Positions 41,725 through 51,653 of a DNA stretch of 64,000 bases are shown here, piece by piece. The stretch's first letter is position 1, and every line of letters begins with the position of its first letter. The translations under genes and the position numbers were made by a program. The stretch covers positions 124,001 through 188,000 of the forward strand of contig WION01000062.1 of assembly GCA_015039365.1 (NCBI GenBank), in the 5' to 3' direction. Below the pieces are notes generated by a model, which saw nothing but the letters and a program-made list of their open reading frames with translations, did no database searches and was not told the DNA's origin. The stretch comes from Amanita rubescens. Taxonomy: Eukaryota > Basidiomycota > Agaricomycetes > Agaricales > Amanitaceae.

Positions 41725-42804
41725 TAGCGCCAGTGCGCCACACGAGAGTCGAATCTGTTCGGACGAACAGTTATAGTTCTAAACTGTCCTCTTTCATAAA
41801 TTCATATACAAATGACTGTCACTCCCTTTAGGGCTGCACACCGTACAAGGTGACGGGTACTATGTTGCGTGAAAATGGACAGAATTACAAAAAATTCTCC
41901 ATCCATGCGCATGATAAACGCATGATCACGCGTTGATCATGATTCGATCCTGCTTCTGTTTATGTTTTGTAGCCTTGGGCGTTTTGTAGCACTGTAGACG
42001 AGTACTAATTTCAGCCGTGCGGAAGCAGGTCCGAGGAGAAGGACGTACAGAATCTCTCTGTACCATGCTAGCCAGCCTGTTCGACACACTTTGTGCTCGC
42101 GACTACGTCTGGAGTCTGGACTAAGAGGTTAGGTATGCGATGCGGTACACAAATGTAGCCAAAAAAAATTCATGGCACGTGAAGAGCCCGTGCCCGTTGC
42201 CAGTGGCAACGCTGCACGCATGAGTAATGCGTGGTTCAACGTTCACGCGTGAACGCGTGGACAACGAGTGGATTAGAATATGTATATTTTGTAATAATAA
42301 CGGTATTTTGGCGTGAACATCCATTCTTAATGAATGTAAGATATTGACAAACGTACAATAAGAGCGGGAGGCCTTAGAAAAGCAATATTATTGGCTCAAT
42401 GCCAAAACTGAATGGGATGGGGATCCGTGAGGAGCTACGTGGATCTATGGCCGTTGCCGAATAGCCACTCGTGCTCGTGCTGCAGTATCAGGAGAAGATG
42501 CAGCTTGCAATTGACTTGAAGCTGTAGAAGGCTCCATGGGTGGTCAATTCAAAATCCGACTTGGACGTGCGCTGGTAGATGCGGGGGCCGTATGCACAGT
42601 GTGCGTAGTTGATAGAATAAATAGATCACGCTGTACGCAACTTTGCCAGCCCACTGGCAGGAGAGAAGGAGCAAGTCGCGAGCTCGTCACGCGTCACACA
42701 TCATTCGCATTCTACCTTGGCTGGACCGCGCAAGAACTGGTCGGAGGTATGGATTAAAGGACCCACAAAGACCAGGTTTCATTTTTATATGAAAGGGATG
42801 TAAG
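41725..42804. other. ALDH-C upstream region
   Basis: No gene is supported. A 14-base perfect palindrome, GTTCACGCGTGAAC, lies at about 42241-42254. A TATA-like TTTTATATG lies about 20 bases before the ALDH-C start. Confidence 0.45.
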
Positions 42805-44447
42805 ATGGACACCACGTACAAGGAGAAAATCCAGTTGAACACATTCATCAATGGCAAATTCGTTGACGGGTCCACTGATAGCACACACACCGAGTACTAC
42901 CTTCAAGGATCATTGTGGACGCGCAGTGTTGTAATAATTCGCATTCATTCCGACAAAATATGTCCTAACTGTGTCTCGCAGCTACGGGTCAGGTTATCAC
43001 CAAAGTGCCAGAGGGGACAGCCGCCGAAGTTGACCTCGCCGTCGCCGCTGCTAAAAAAGTAATGGAGACATTTTGGGGTCTACGCACGCCGGAAGCTCAA
43101 CGTAGAGCATTATTGCAGAGCTGGTAGACCAAAATAAGGAGGAATTACCTGCTCTAGGGGCATTGGATAACGGTAAGCATGCCTTACGCTACTCATCAAA
43201 ATTTTATTAATGGAAGTTATCAAGAAAGTTGTAGACATTCCGGTGACTGTCGTCACGTTCAAATACTTTGCTGGATGGGCGGACAAGATACATAGCAAGA
43301 CCATCGGAGTGACTCCGAATCTTTTACGAAGACAAACGAGGGAAAGTTTGCTTACCCTAGGCACGAACCTGTTGGCGTTGTTGAGCAATTATTCCATGTT
43401 AGTGACACTAGGTCTTTCACAATTATCAGCCACTTATCTTGGCACGGGGATTTTCCACGTAAGATTGATGTGCTCACGGAGTCCTCATAATACATAAATC
43501 GTTGCCCAGTCTTCATGTTTGCAATCAAGGTTGCGCCTGGTATATCATGTTTCAAATGATAATGCAGCGCTGGCATGTGGCAATACCGTCGTCATCAAAT
43601 TGCCATGATCCAGCAGTCGGCGAAGCCATATCGACAAAGTGGCCTTTACTGGTTCAGTCTTGACCGGAAAGGACAATCTGCAAGCCGTCGGAGCAACCAA
43701 TGTGAATAAAGTGAGCTTGGAGTTTGGAGGCAAGAGCGCGAACATTGTATTTAACGATGCCGATTTGAAAAAAGCGGTCAAATGGTCTTCAATGGCTCTT
43801 GTGAGTTTTGCTGATCCACCTACTACGCAGAACTGATCTGCTTTCCGCCAGATAGCATGAATCATAGCCAGTCGTGCTTGGCTGGAACACGGATCTTCGT
43901 ACAATCGGGTATCTATGACAAGTTGATCGCAGATCCTGCAGAGTGCGCCAAGGCTATCAGGATGGGCGTTTCGTTTTCCTCGGCACCGTTCACGGACCCT
44001 TGATGTCCAAAACCCAATCCGAGATGGATTACATCAAATCTGGTAAAGACCAGGGCGTTACGGCGGATTTCCCAGGGAAGGGCCAGGTGGCTTCTATGTC
44101 GAACGTCAGCCCTAATATAAAAAACGTGGAGGAAATCTTTAGCCTAGTAGTGGTGTTGTGGTCAAATTTGAGGACTCCGTTTGCTTTCTCTTTTTCTTAA
44201 CCCTCTCTTACGGGATTTATCACGCAAACATCGTCAAGAAAGCAAATGACTCTATTTACAGTCTGGCTGCATATGTTTTCAGCGAAAATGTCAATCGGGC
44301 TATTGAATCTGCGCACGATCTGGGTTTGGAAGAGAGCGAGGACAATATGCACTCGATGAGTACGTCATGATCAGCTGATATGTGACGAATCACTGCAGGT
44401 ATACGATTGTCAAGTCTGTTCATATCAACCTTGGATTGCGCCTCTAA
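42805..44447 (+). pseudogene. ALDH-C: dead aldehyde dehydrogenase copy
   Basis: Collinear with ALDH-D but badly broken. It opens with a degraded first exon (F-I-N-G-K-F-V-D-G-S). A-L-D-N-G and [13 protein letters not shown] are recognisable. Then a deletion joins N-T-V-V-I-K-L directly to a remnant of the H-P-R-I-D-K segment and F-T-G-S-V-L-T-G, removing about 35 residues (the P-S-E-V-T-P-L to G-G-Y-G segment). The catalytic Cys region survives as N-H-S-Q-S-C-L-A-G-T-R, with the usual Gly before Gln changed to Ser. Several stops and frame changes follow, and the end is V-H-I-N-L-G-L-R-L at 44447. It belongs to the D/E clade. Confidence 0.88.
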
Positions 44448-45294
44448 AGGACGTGTGCTGAGAGTGAGAAGTAAGGAATAAGTTAGATCAGTATTTATTA
44501 ACGGCACATAATATATGCTGATTCATGCTGTACCCCGGCCCCCGGGCGCTCCCTTCACCCCATCTTCGAGCGGTGGAGATACATGGCCCCCGTACCATGT
44601 GCCCAAATCGCGCCTTAGTAAGTTATGGCAAGGGCGTTGGCAGTCCCATGGGGTCAAAGACTCAAATCCGCCGACATCCTTCTCGAGATCGCACGATTGT
44701 AGATGGTCCTGGACTTGTTCGGTCATAGATAACGGAACGTTCATTAATGCAAACCCGAGCTTGCCCGGCGATGGCAACTTGTTCCACAATGAACAGCGTA
44801 CAAGCTATTACTTACTACGAGAGCGGTCGTCGCTGGAGCGCCGACACGAACCTTGCGCAGCAAGGTGAACTGAGTTGGCAGGAGGAAGCGGAGCTGGATG
44901 TTAGACAATGCGCGGGGCTCGAGGATAACGGCAATAGGTAGAGGATCGTAGAGGAAGAGTCAGCAGAAGCCATTTAATCCTATCTTATCATTACTTAGTA
45001 ATTATTTCCAGAATTTACCTTGCGGGATGACCTTGCGCAGCAAGATAATGTGCTTGGCTAGCGCCAACTGTCAAAGAACCTCTGATAACCATATTTTTAG
45101 TGACCAGAATTGTGGGGAGACATCTGCCAAACTTGGCATGAGGTCGTTTCCATGGAACACAATAACTGCTCTAGGACGTCGAACTGAATTACACAACGCC
45201 CGAACAGCAGGAGATTAAATGCCACGCTCAGATTTTCGTGAGAGATGCGCGCAACTGGTGTAAGCCATTTCCAAAAATAACCACTGGGCGGTCT
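44448..45294. other. Region between ALDH-C and ALDH-D
   Basis: Short frames (for example 44515-44868) show no motif. No gene is supported. The ALDH-D promoter lies at the right end. Confidence 0.45.
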
Positions 45295-45302
45295 GATATA
45301 AG
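45295..45302 (+). promoter_or_regulatory. TATA box of ALDH-D
   Basis: GATATAAG, about 40 bases before the start codon. Confidence 0.55.
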
Positions 45303-45339
45303 ACAAAAGGTCTCAAACGTCAAGTTCTGCAACGCGATC

Positions 45340-47429
45340 ATGCCTTCCACCTTCACATACCAGTTCGACACCCCCACTTACAGTGGAAAAACAAGCTTTA
45401 ACACTGGCCTGTTCATCAACAATCAATATGTTGATGGATCTAATAACACTTACATTGAGTATGTTTGTCTATCAAGATCGCGGCGGATCAAAGTCTTACC
45501 TTTGTTTGGCATTGCAGCGTCGTCAATCCTAGCAAGCATGCCGTCATCTGTTTTGTTGATAATCCTAACGATCCGCCACTGTAGGCACTGGTGGTGTTAT
45601 TACTAAAATATCGGAAGGCACGGCTGCCGATGTCGATCTCGCTGTTTCCGCTGCCGAAAAAGCGATGGAAACAGTTTGGGGTCTTAATACGCCTGGACCT
45701 CAACGTGGAGAATTGTTGTTGAAACTTGCAAATCTGATCGATCAAAATAAAGAAGAGCTAGCTGCTATTGAGGCATTGGATAATGGTAAGCAGCCTTGCA
45801 TCTTGTATTGTGGACAGGGATTCACGCCGGATACCTTTAGGCAAATCGTACATGATGGCCCTCCATGGAGACATGCCGATGTGTGTTACCACGTTCAAGT
45901 ACTTCGCCGGATGGGCCGACAAGATTCACGGCCAAACCCTTGAGGTGTGTGTACATATTTGTCATCCACCTCCGAAAGTCTGAACTTTTCCAAAGACAAA
46001 CGAGGGAAGGTTTGCCTACACTCGCCACGAACCTATCGGTGTCGTAGGAGCAATTACGCCATGTCAGTATTCTCTCTCTCTCGTTCCTGTAAGGCTCTCA
46101 TACTCATGTTGACGTAGGGAATTTCCCACGTAAGGTTGATATCTACGGAGTTCGCAATGATACTCATTCCACCGCCCAGTCTTCATGGTTGTGAACAAGA
46201 TTGCACCTGGTATGTGTTGTGTCGGGTGCCGATATCTCTCCTAACTTATATGGCTGTTTTACATAGCCCTCGCATGCGGTAACGCCGTCGTCATCAAACC
46301 TTCAGAAGTCACTCCACTTACCGCAATCCGGTTTTGCGAGCTCGTTAAAGCTGCAGGGTTCCCACCTGGCGTTGTGAACGTCGTCGGTGGTTACGGACAA
46401 ACAGTCGGCGAGGCCATCGCCCGTCATCCGCGCATTGACAAGGTGTCATTTACCGGCTCGGTCTTGACAGGAAAAAAGATCATGCAAGCTTCCGGAGCAA
46501 CCAACTTGAAGAAGGTCACGTTGGAACTCGGAGGCAAGAGTGCGAATATCGTGTTCAACGATGCCGACTTGGAACAAGCGGTGAAATGGTCTTCGATGGC
46601 ACTCTTGTGAGTTTTGTTTATACTGATTCCCCAATGTGGAACTCATTTTGTTCTTGTAGCTTCAACCATGGCCAGGCATGCATTGCTGGAACGCGGATCT
46701 TCGTACAATCGGGCATCTACGATAAATTCCTCGCGAAGCTTACAGAGAGTGCCAAGGCTATCAAGATGGGCGATCCATTCGCCCCTGACACGGCCCAGGG
46801 ACCCTTGGTTTCTAAGACTCAATTCGACGTACGTCGCTTGTCAGAGTGTTATGTTGAATCCCATCTGATGAGCGCATGACAGCGCGTTATGAGTTATATC
46901 AAGTCCGGTAAAGATGACGGTGCAAAGGTTCACTGCGGAGGGAACCAAGAAGGAAAAGATGGCTTCTATGTCCAGCCAACGCTTTTCACCGACGTCAACG
47001 CTGACATGAAAATAATGAAGGAGGAAATCTTCGGCCCTGTCGGTGCCGTGGTCAAATTTGAGAACGAAGAAGGTATGCTTCTTTTCTCTCTGATAACATT
47101 CTCTCACCTTCTTCATTATGAAGATATTATCAAGAAAGCAAATGACACAATATATGGTCTTGCCGCATATGTTTTCAGCGAGAATGTCAATAGGGCCATT
47201 GACTCCGCGCACAAACTTAAGGCAGGGTCTGTTTGGGTCAACTCGGGTCCTCTACCCGCGACCAATGTGCCGTTCGGAGGATACAAGCAATCTGGGTTTG
47301 GAAGAGAGAATGGAGAGTACGCGCTCCACGAGTACGTGAACCGCTGATATGGATGACAAATCGCTGATGATAATGTGTAGATATACAAACGTCAAAGCCG
47401 TGCACGTCAACCTTAAACAACGTCTTTGA
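45340..47429 (+). CDS. ALDH-D: NAD(P)-dependent aldehyde dehydrogenase, intact
   Basis: Twelve exons and eleven introns from M-P-S-T-F-T-Y-Q-F to V-N-L-K-Q-R-L, about 500 residues with no frame break found. Motifs: [35 protein letters not shown], catalytic Glu in L-E-L-G-G-K-S-A, catalytic Cys in [19 protein letters not shown] and [13 protein letters not shown]. The second intron has a GC donor (45532), whereas ALDH-E has GT there. It has two more introns than ALDH-B, after A-L-D-N-G and after K-I-A-P. It converges tail to tail on ALDH-E. Substrate unknown. Confidence 0.88.
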
Positions 47430-47806
47430 AGGTCAAGCATTGAGAAGTCTAATTGTACGAATTGAAATTTTGCAGTAAGATACTTTAGAATGTGTATTTG
47501 TGTCGGAAGGGGTCATAAACGATGTAACATATCCGTATAGTGTACAAACGTAGCTTTGAAGAAATGAAAGTAGAGTCGCACAATGATGCTCTGGTAGCGG
47601 TTCGCAAGACCGTGACGCAGCTTGCAAATGCCAATCCCGACTCTTTGTCCCGCTTTTCCAATAGTTGTACATTGCTCGACGCGACCAGGAACCAACACAA
47701 AATGCTTGCCCTACGGTACCACATCGAAAAGACATGAAATAATTGGCACTCATATATTCAGCTCATATAATACAAGTTCAGCTCACTTCTCGGCGTACTG
47801 CGAATC
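47430..47806. other. Convergent intergenic region of ALDH-D and ALDH-E
   Basis: The 377 bases between two stop codons on opposite strands presumably hold both terminators. Overlapping short frames on both strands are not supported as genes. Confidence 0.6.
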
Positions 47807-49901
47807 TCAAAGGCGGTGGCGAAGGTTAACATGAACAGCCTTAACATTCGTGAACCTAATTTAGCTATCATCAGTAACTTGTCTTCAATATCAGTTTTTT
47901 TCGTGACATACTCATCGAGTGCGTACTGTCCCAGTTCCCTTCCTATCCCGGATTGCTTGTACCCACCGAACGGTACACTCGGCGAGACAAGACCGCCCAT
48001 ATTCACCCACACGGATCCTGCCTTGAGTTTGTGCGCTGACTCAATAGCCTTGGTGACATTCTGGCTGAAAACATATGCGGCAAGGCCATAAATAGTGTCG
48101 TTAGCCTTCTTGATAATATCTTCGCAATAGCATCGTCATAAAGATCATTTAGGGGAAAAAATGGCAAAACAAACCTTCTTCGTCCTCAAACTTGACTACG
48201 GCGCCCACCGGACCAAATATTTCTTCTCTCATTATCTTCATATCAGGGTTGATGCCAGTAAAGATCGTCGGCTGCACGAAAAACCCGTCCTTTCCGAGCC
48301 TCTCGCCTCCGCAATGGACAGTTGCGCCATCGTCTTTGCCGGACTTGATATACCCCATCACACGCTATGACCGTTCTGTTAATATCAGATCAATGATAAA
48401 CTAAAAAAAAAGGACTTGCCTCGAATTGGGATTTAGAAACCAAAGGTCCTTGCGTCGTATCATTGACAAATGGGTCACCCTGCTTGAAACTCTTGGCGGC
48501 CTCTGTAAGCTTGGCAAGGAACTCGTCGTATATGCGGGCATGTACGAAAATCCGCGTTCCGGCGGCGCACACTTGCCCGTTGTTGAAGCTATGTTCGCTC
48601 ATCTGTCAATTCCATCCACTTATATCAGAAGAGAAACACCCACAAGAGTGCCGCCGAGGTCCATTTTACGGCTTGGTCCAAATCAGCATCATCGAACACA
48701 ATATTTGCGTTCTTTCCACCGAGTTCCAAAGTGAGTTTTTTCAAGTTGGTTGCTCCCGCCGCCTGCATAATCTTCTTTCCGGTCAGGACGGAACCAGTAA
48801 ACGTCACTTTGTCGATGCGTGGATGACGAGCAATGGCCTCGCCAACAGTCGGCCCATAGCCGGTGACAACGTTCACTACTCCATCTGGGATGCCAGCAGC
48901 TTTGATAAACTCGCAAGCGCGAATTGCCGTGAGAGGCGTAATTTCGGATGGCTTAATGACAATAGCATTACCGGTAGCCAGCGCTAGAAACGTAGAACGT
49001 AAAACTTGACATGAAGTGAGTACGATAATGTGATATGCGTACCAGGTGCAATTTTTGCCAAGAACGTCACGACTGGATATATACTGTGAGGCGAATTGTC
49101 CATAACGTGAAATATTAAGCTTACGCGGGAAATTCCCTGCGAAAAAGTCAGCTATCATTGTTACAATGATTTACCGTGAATCGCTCACATGGGATGATCG
49201 CTCCGACGATACCGATTGGTTCATGTCGAGTGTATGCGAATTTTGCCTCGGTTGTCTGCCCGAATTATTGTCAAAATCATTTTGTGCTATAAAGAGAAGC
49301 TCGTACCTCCATAGTCTTGCCATGTATCTTGTCCGCCCATCCAGCAAAGTATCTGAGCACGGTGGTGCACGTCGGAATGTCCGCCAAAAGGGCTGAAAAA
49401 TACGATTTCCCTGATAGGCTGAGTTAGCATCTGATACACAGCTTTGATAAGAAAGACATACCGTTATCCAATGCTTCTAATGCAGCCAACTCTTCCTTAT
49501 TTTGTTCGATCAATTCGGCGAGTTTTAATAGCAATGCGCCACGTTGAGCTCCAGGCGTATTTAGACCCCAAACTGTCTCCATCGCCTTTTCGGCGGCAGA
49601 TACCGCGAGATCGACGTCGGCAGCTGTACCCTCGGATATTTTGGTGATAACCTGACCGGTAGCTGCGAAACAGTCAAAACATATTCAACTTTTAATGAGC
49701 ATGGATGATTACAAGGGTTGACAACACTGAGAGTAACACAAAAGATGAGAATGGCAGGGCAAATAATAATTTACAAACGCACTCAATGTAAGTGTTATCG
49801 GACCCGTCCAAAAATTGGCCATTGATGAATAGGCCAGTGTTGAACTGGGTTTTACCCTTGTAGACGGATGTGTCGAATTCGTGAGTGAAGACAGAAGGCA
49901 T
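47807..49901 (-). CDS. ALDH-E: NAD(P)-dependent aldehyde dehydrogenase, intact
   Basis: Twelve exons and eleven introns from M-P-S-V-F-T-H-E-F (ATG at 49901) to V-N-L-R-H-R-L. Motifs: [33 protein letters not shown], catalytic Glu in L-E-L-G-G-K-N-A, catalytic Cys in [12 protein letters not shown] (Asn for the usual His before Gly), E-E-I-F-G-P-V and [13 protein letters not shown]. All intron positions match ALDH-D. The intron after S-Q-F-E has a GC donor (48418-48419). The D/E pair look like an inverted duplication. Substrate unknown. Confidence 0.88.
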
Positions 49902-49941
49902 GTTAGAGGATACGGGATTCCCTCCTCATCGTCGTCCAGAG

Positions 49942-49949
49942 TTTTATAC
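49942..49949 (-). promoter_or_regulatory. TATA box of ALDH-E
   Basis: GTATAAAA on the minus strand, about 41 bases before the start codon. Confidence 0.6.
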
Positions 49950-50513
49950 CAAGTGATCACGATCTTCCACGGGGGCGGGTATACCCTTAGCATACCCTAA
50001 GTCATGCCGGTTGACTATGGAGACACGTGGTATAGCGCGCAACGAATCTGAGTGCTATCGTGAGCGTTATTGATATGACGAGTGTATTGGATATAGACCC
50101 TACCTTTCCGCAGCTACGTGACGGGTCGCGGAGTTGCTTCATCTCAGGGCTCAGATGCCTTGTGTTGAACTACAGGTGACGTTGGTGGCTCGGCACGCTC
50201 ATTGAACACCTTCTGATCGAATTTTGCGCTTTGCTGATTTCGCCTTTGAGCCAAGTGGCGCCGTGCCACATCCATCATCCACTTCATCCGCTCTGTGAAT
50301 GCCGAGGTGACGCGTTAGTGTCGCGGCATATTACACCTTTTTCCGCCGATGTAACGCGTCATTCAGGCAGAAACGTGATGAATTGAGTAACAAACCTATT
50401 CTTGGAGATCCTGACAGCATGAAAGGTTAAGGAAGCCGATGCAACACGCGTTCGCCGTGTCGCCGCGGCAAAAGCCGACGTCAAGCGTAACCTAAACAAA
50501 CCAAAACACGGCC
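49950..50513. other. ALDH-E upstream / zinc-finger gene upstream
   Basis: A divergent interval. No further gene or repeat was recognised. It marks the boundary between the accessory region and the compact right part. Confidence 0.5.
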
Positions 50514-51092
50514 ATGTTCTTACAGTTCCGACTGGGAGAAGACGTCCAGCCTTTCAAACACCGTCGAATCCTGAGCGGTATAGGGGTTCCAGTGGAAACC
50601 GAAAAGGAAGAAAAGGTTAACGACGATGATCCGGGGGACTCTACCTCTCCCAGTCGTTCTGTTTCCCCAGGCCCGTCTGCGCGGCCCTTCGATGTTCCCC
50701 AAACTACGGACGGGCTCATTTCGAGAGACATTTCTCCTGCCCAAAGCGAAAATAATGACCCTACCAAGGTCATAAGACACTGGCAGTTGCAGCCCCGATT
50801 CCCCTGCTCAATCGAGGGTTGCGAGCGCAGGCTTACAACCCAGCATCTTTTACGCATCCACATGGAGGCTCATAAGCCAAAACCAAAACCATTATTCCCA
50901 TGCAGGCTCGGGTGCTCGAAAAAGTATTCCCGAAACCATGATCGGCTTCGACATGAGGTTGAGAAGCATGGGAAGGTTTGCAAATTCAAGTGCGAGAGTT
51001 GTGGAAAGTCCATGTGGAGAAAAAAAGCTCTCGAAAAGCATGAGTGCCCCGTAGCACCTGGTGAGACGCGATGCGTGTGGATGGATGCTTGA
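50514..51092 (+). CDS. C2H2 zinc-finger protein
   Basis: Single exon of 192 residues. The first about 90 residues are Ser/Pro/Asp-rich and probably disordered (D-D-D-P-G-D-S-T-S-P-S-R-S). Three zinc-finger units follow: F-P-C-S-I-E-G-C-E with H-x3-H, P-C-R-L-G-C-S with H-x4-H, and C-E-S-C-G-K ending K-H-E-C, a C2HC variant. They are closely spaced with basic linkers, suggesting sequence-specific DNA binding in the nucleus. Small single-exon proteins of this layout are common in Agaricomycetes; the target genes are unknown. An earlier start cannot be excluded. Confidence 0.8.
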   Translation: MFLQFRLGEDVQPFKHRRILSGIGVPVETEKEEKVNDDDPGDSTSPSRSVSPGPSARPFDVPQTTDGLISRDISPAQSENNDPTKVIRHWQLQPRFPCSIEGCERRLTTQHLLRIHMEAHKPKPKPLFPCRLGCSKKYSRNHDRLRHEVEKHGKVCKFKCESCGKSMWRKKALEKHECPVAPGETRCVWMDA

Positions 51093-51653
51093 GGGTGGTG
51101 CTGCTAACTTATGCGCTTGCGTCTTTTCCTTTTCTTTTTTCTCTCCCTTTTTTTTTCTTGGGAATTTGGGATCTATTTGCTTACATTGGGTTTTCACAGA
51201 ATACGTGTCGAGCTATATAATATACACGCTCCTCGTCGTCTTAGTTTGTTTCTCTTTTATTACCATTTTTCTACTCATGTAAACTCCGAGTCTCTACTAT
51301 ATGTATGTAATGTCCGGTAACGCGGGGAACATAGGATTAGAGTAGCTATATACCATTTGTATAATACGTACTTTAGTTGGATCAGGGGCCCATCTGGCTG
51401 TTTACCGGTATTTCACTGGATTTATGACATTGGTTTTTGCAATGCAGGCGCACCTCCTGCCATACGTCCTCCGTTTTATCGCGTAGCTCATGGAAGACCT
51501 TCCCTTCACCCGTACCAAAGTGAGCAAGATTTGCAACCACTTTGCTATGTTTCCTCGTCATATCGAGGATACACCGCTGCACTTCCTCGTGTCTCCGTAG
51601 CATCTTTATTTTCCTAGTACCCTGTTTATTCTGACAAACATCAAGTTATTGAG
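51093..51653. other. Convergent 3' region
   Basis: T-rich stretch (51115-51180) just after the zinc-finger stop, probably its 3' UTR or termination region. Short frames here are not supported. Confidence 0.5.

Noticed and set aside
50492..50863. Minus-strand frame opposite the zinc-finger gene
   Set aside because: The plus-strand frame has clear zinc-finger motifs; the antisense frame has none.
51115..51180. T-rich run after the zinc-finger gene as a bacterial-type terminator
   Set aside because: The organism is a eukaryote; this is better read as 3' UTR sequence.
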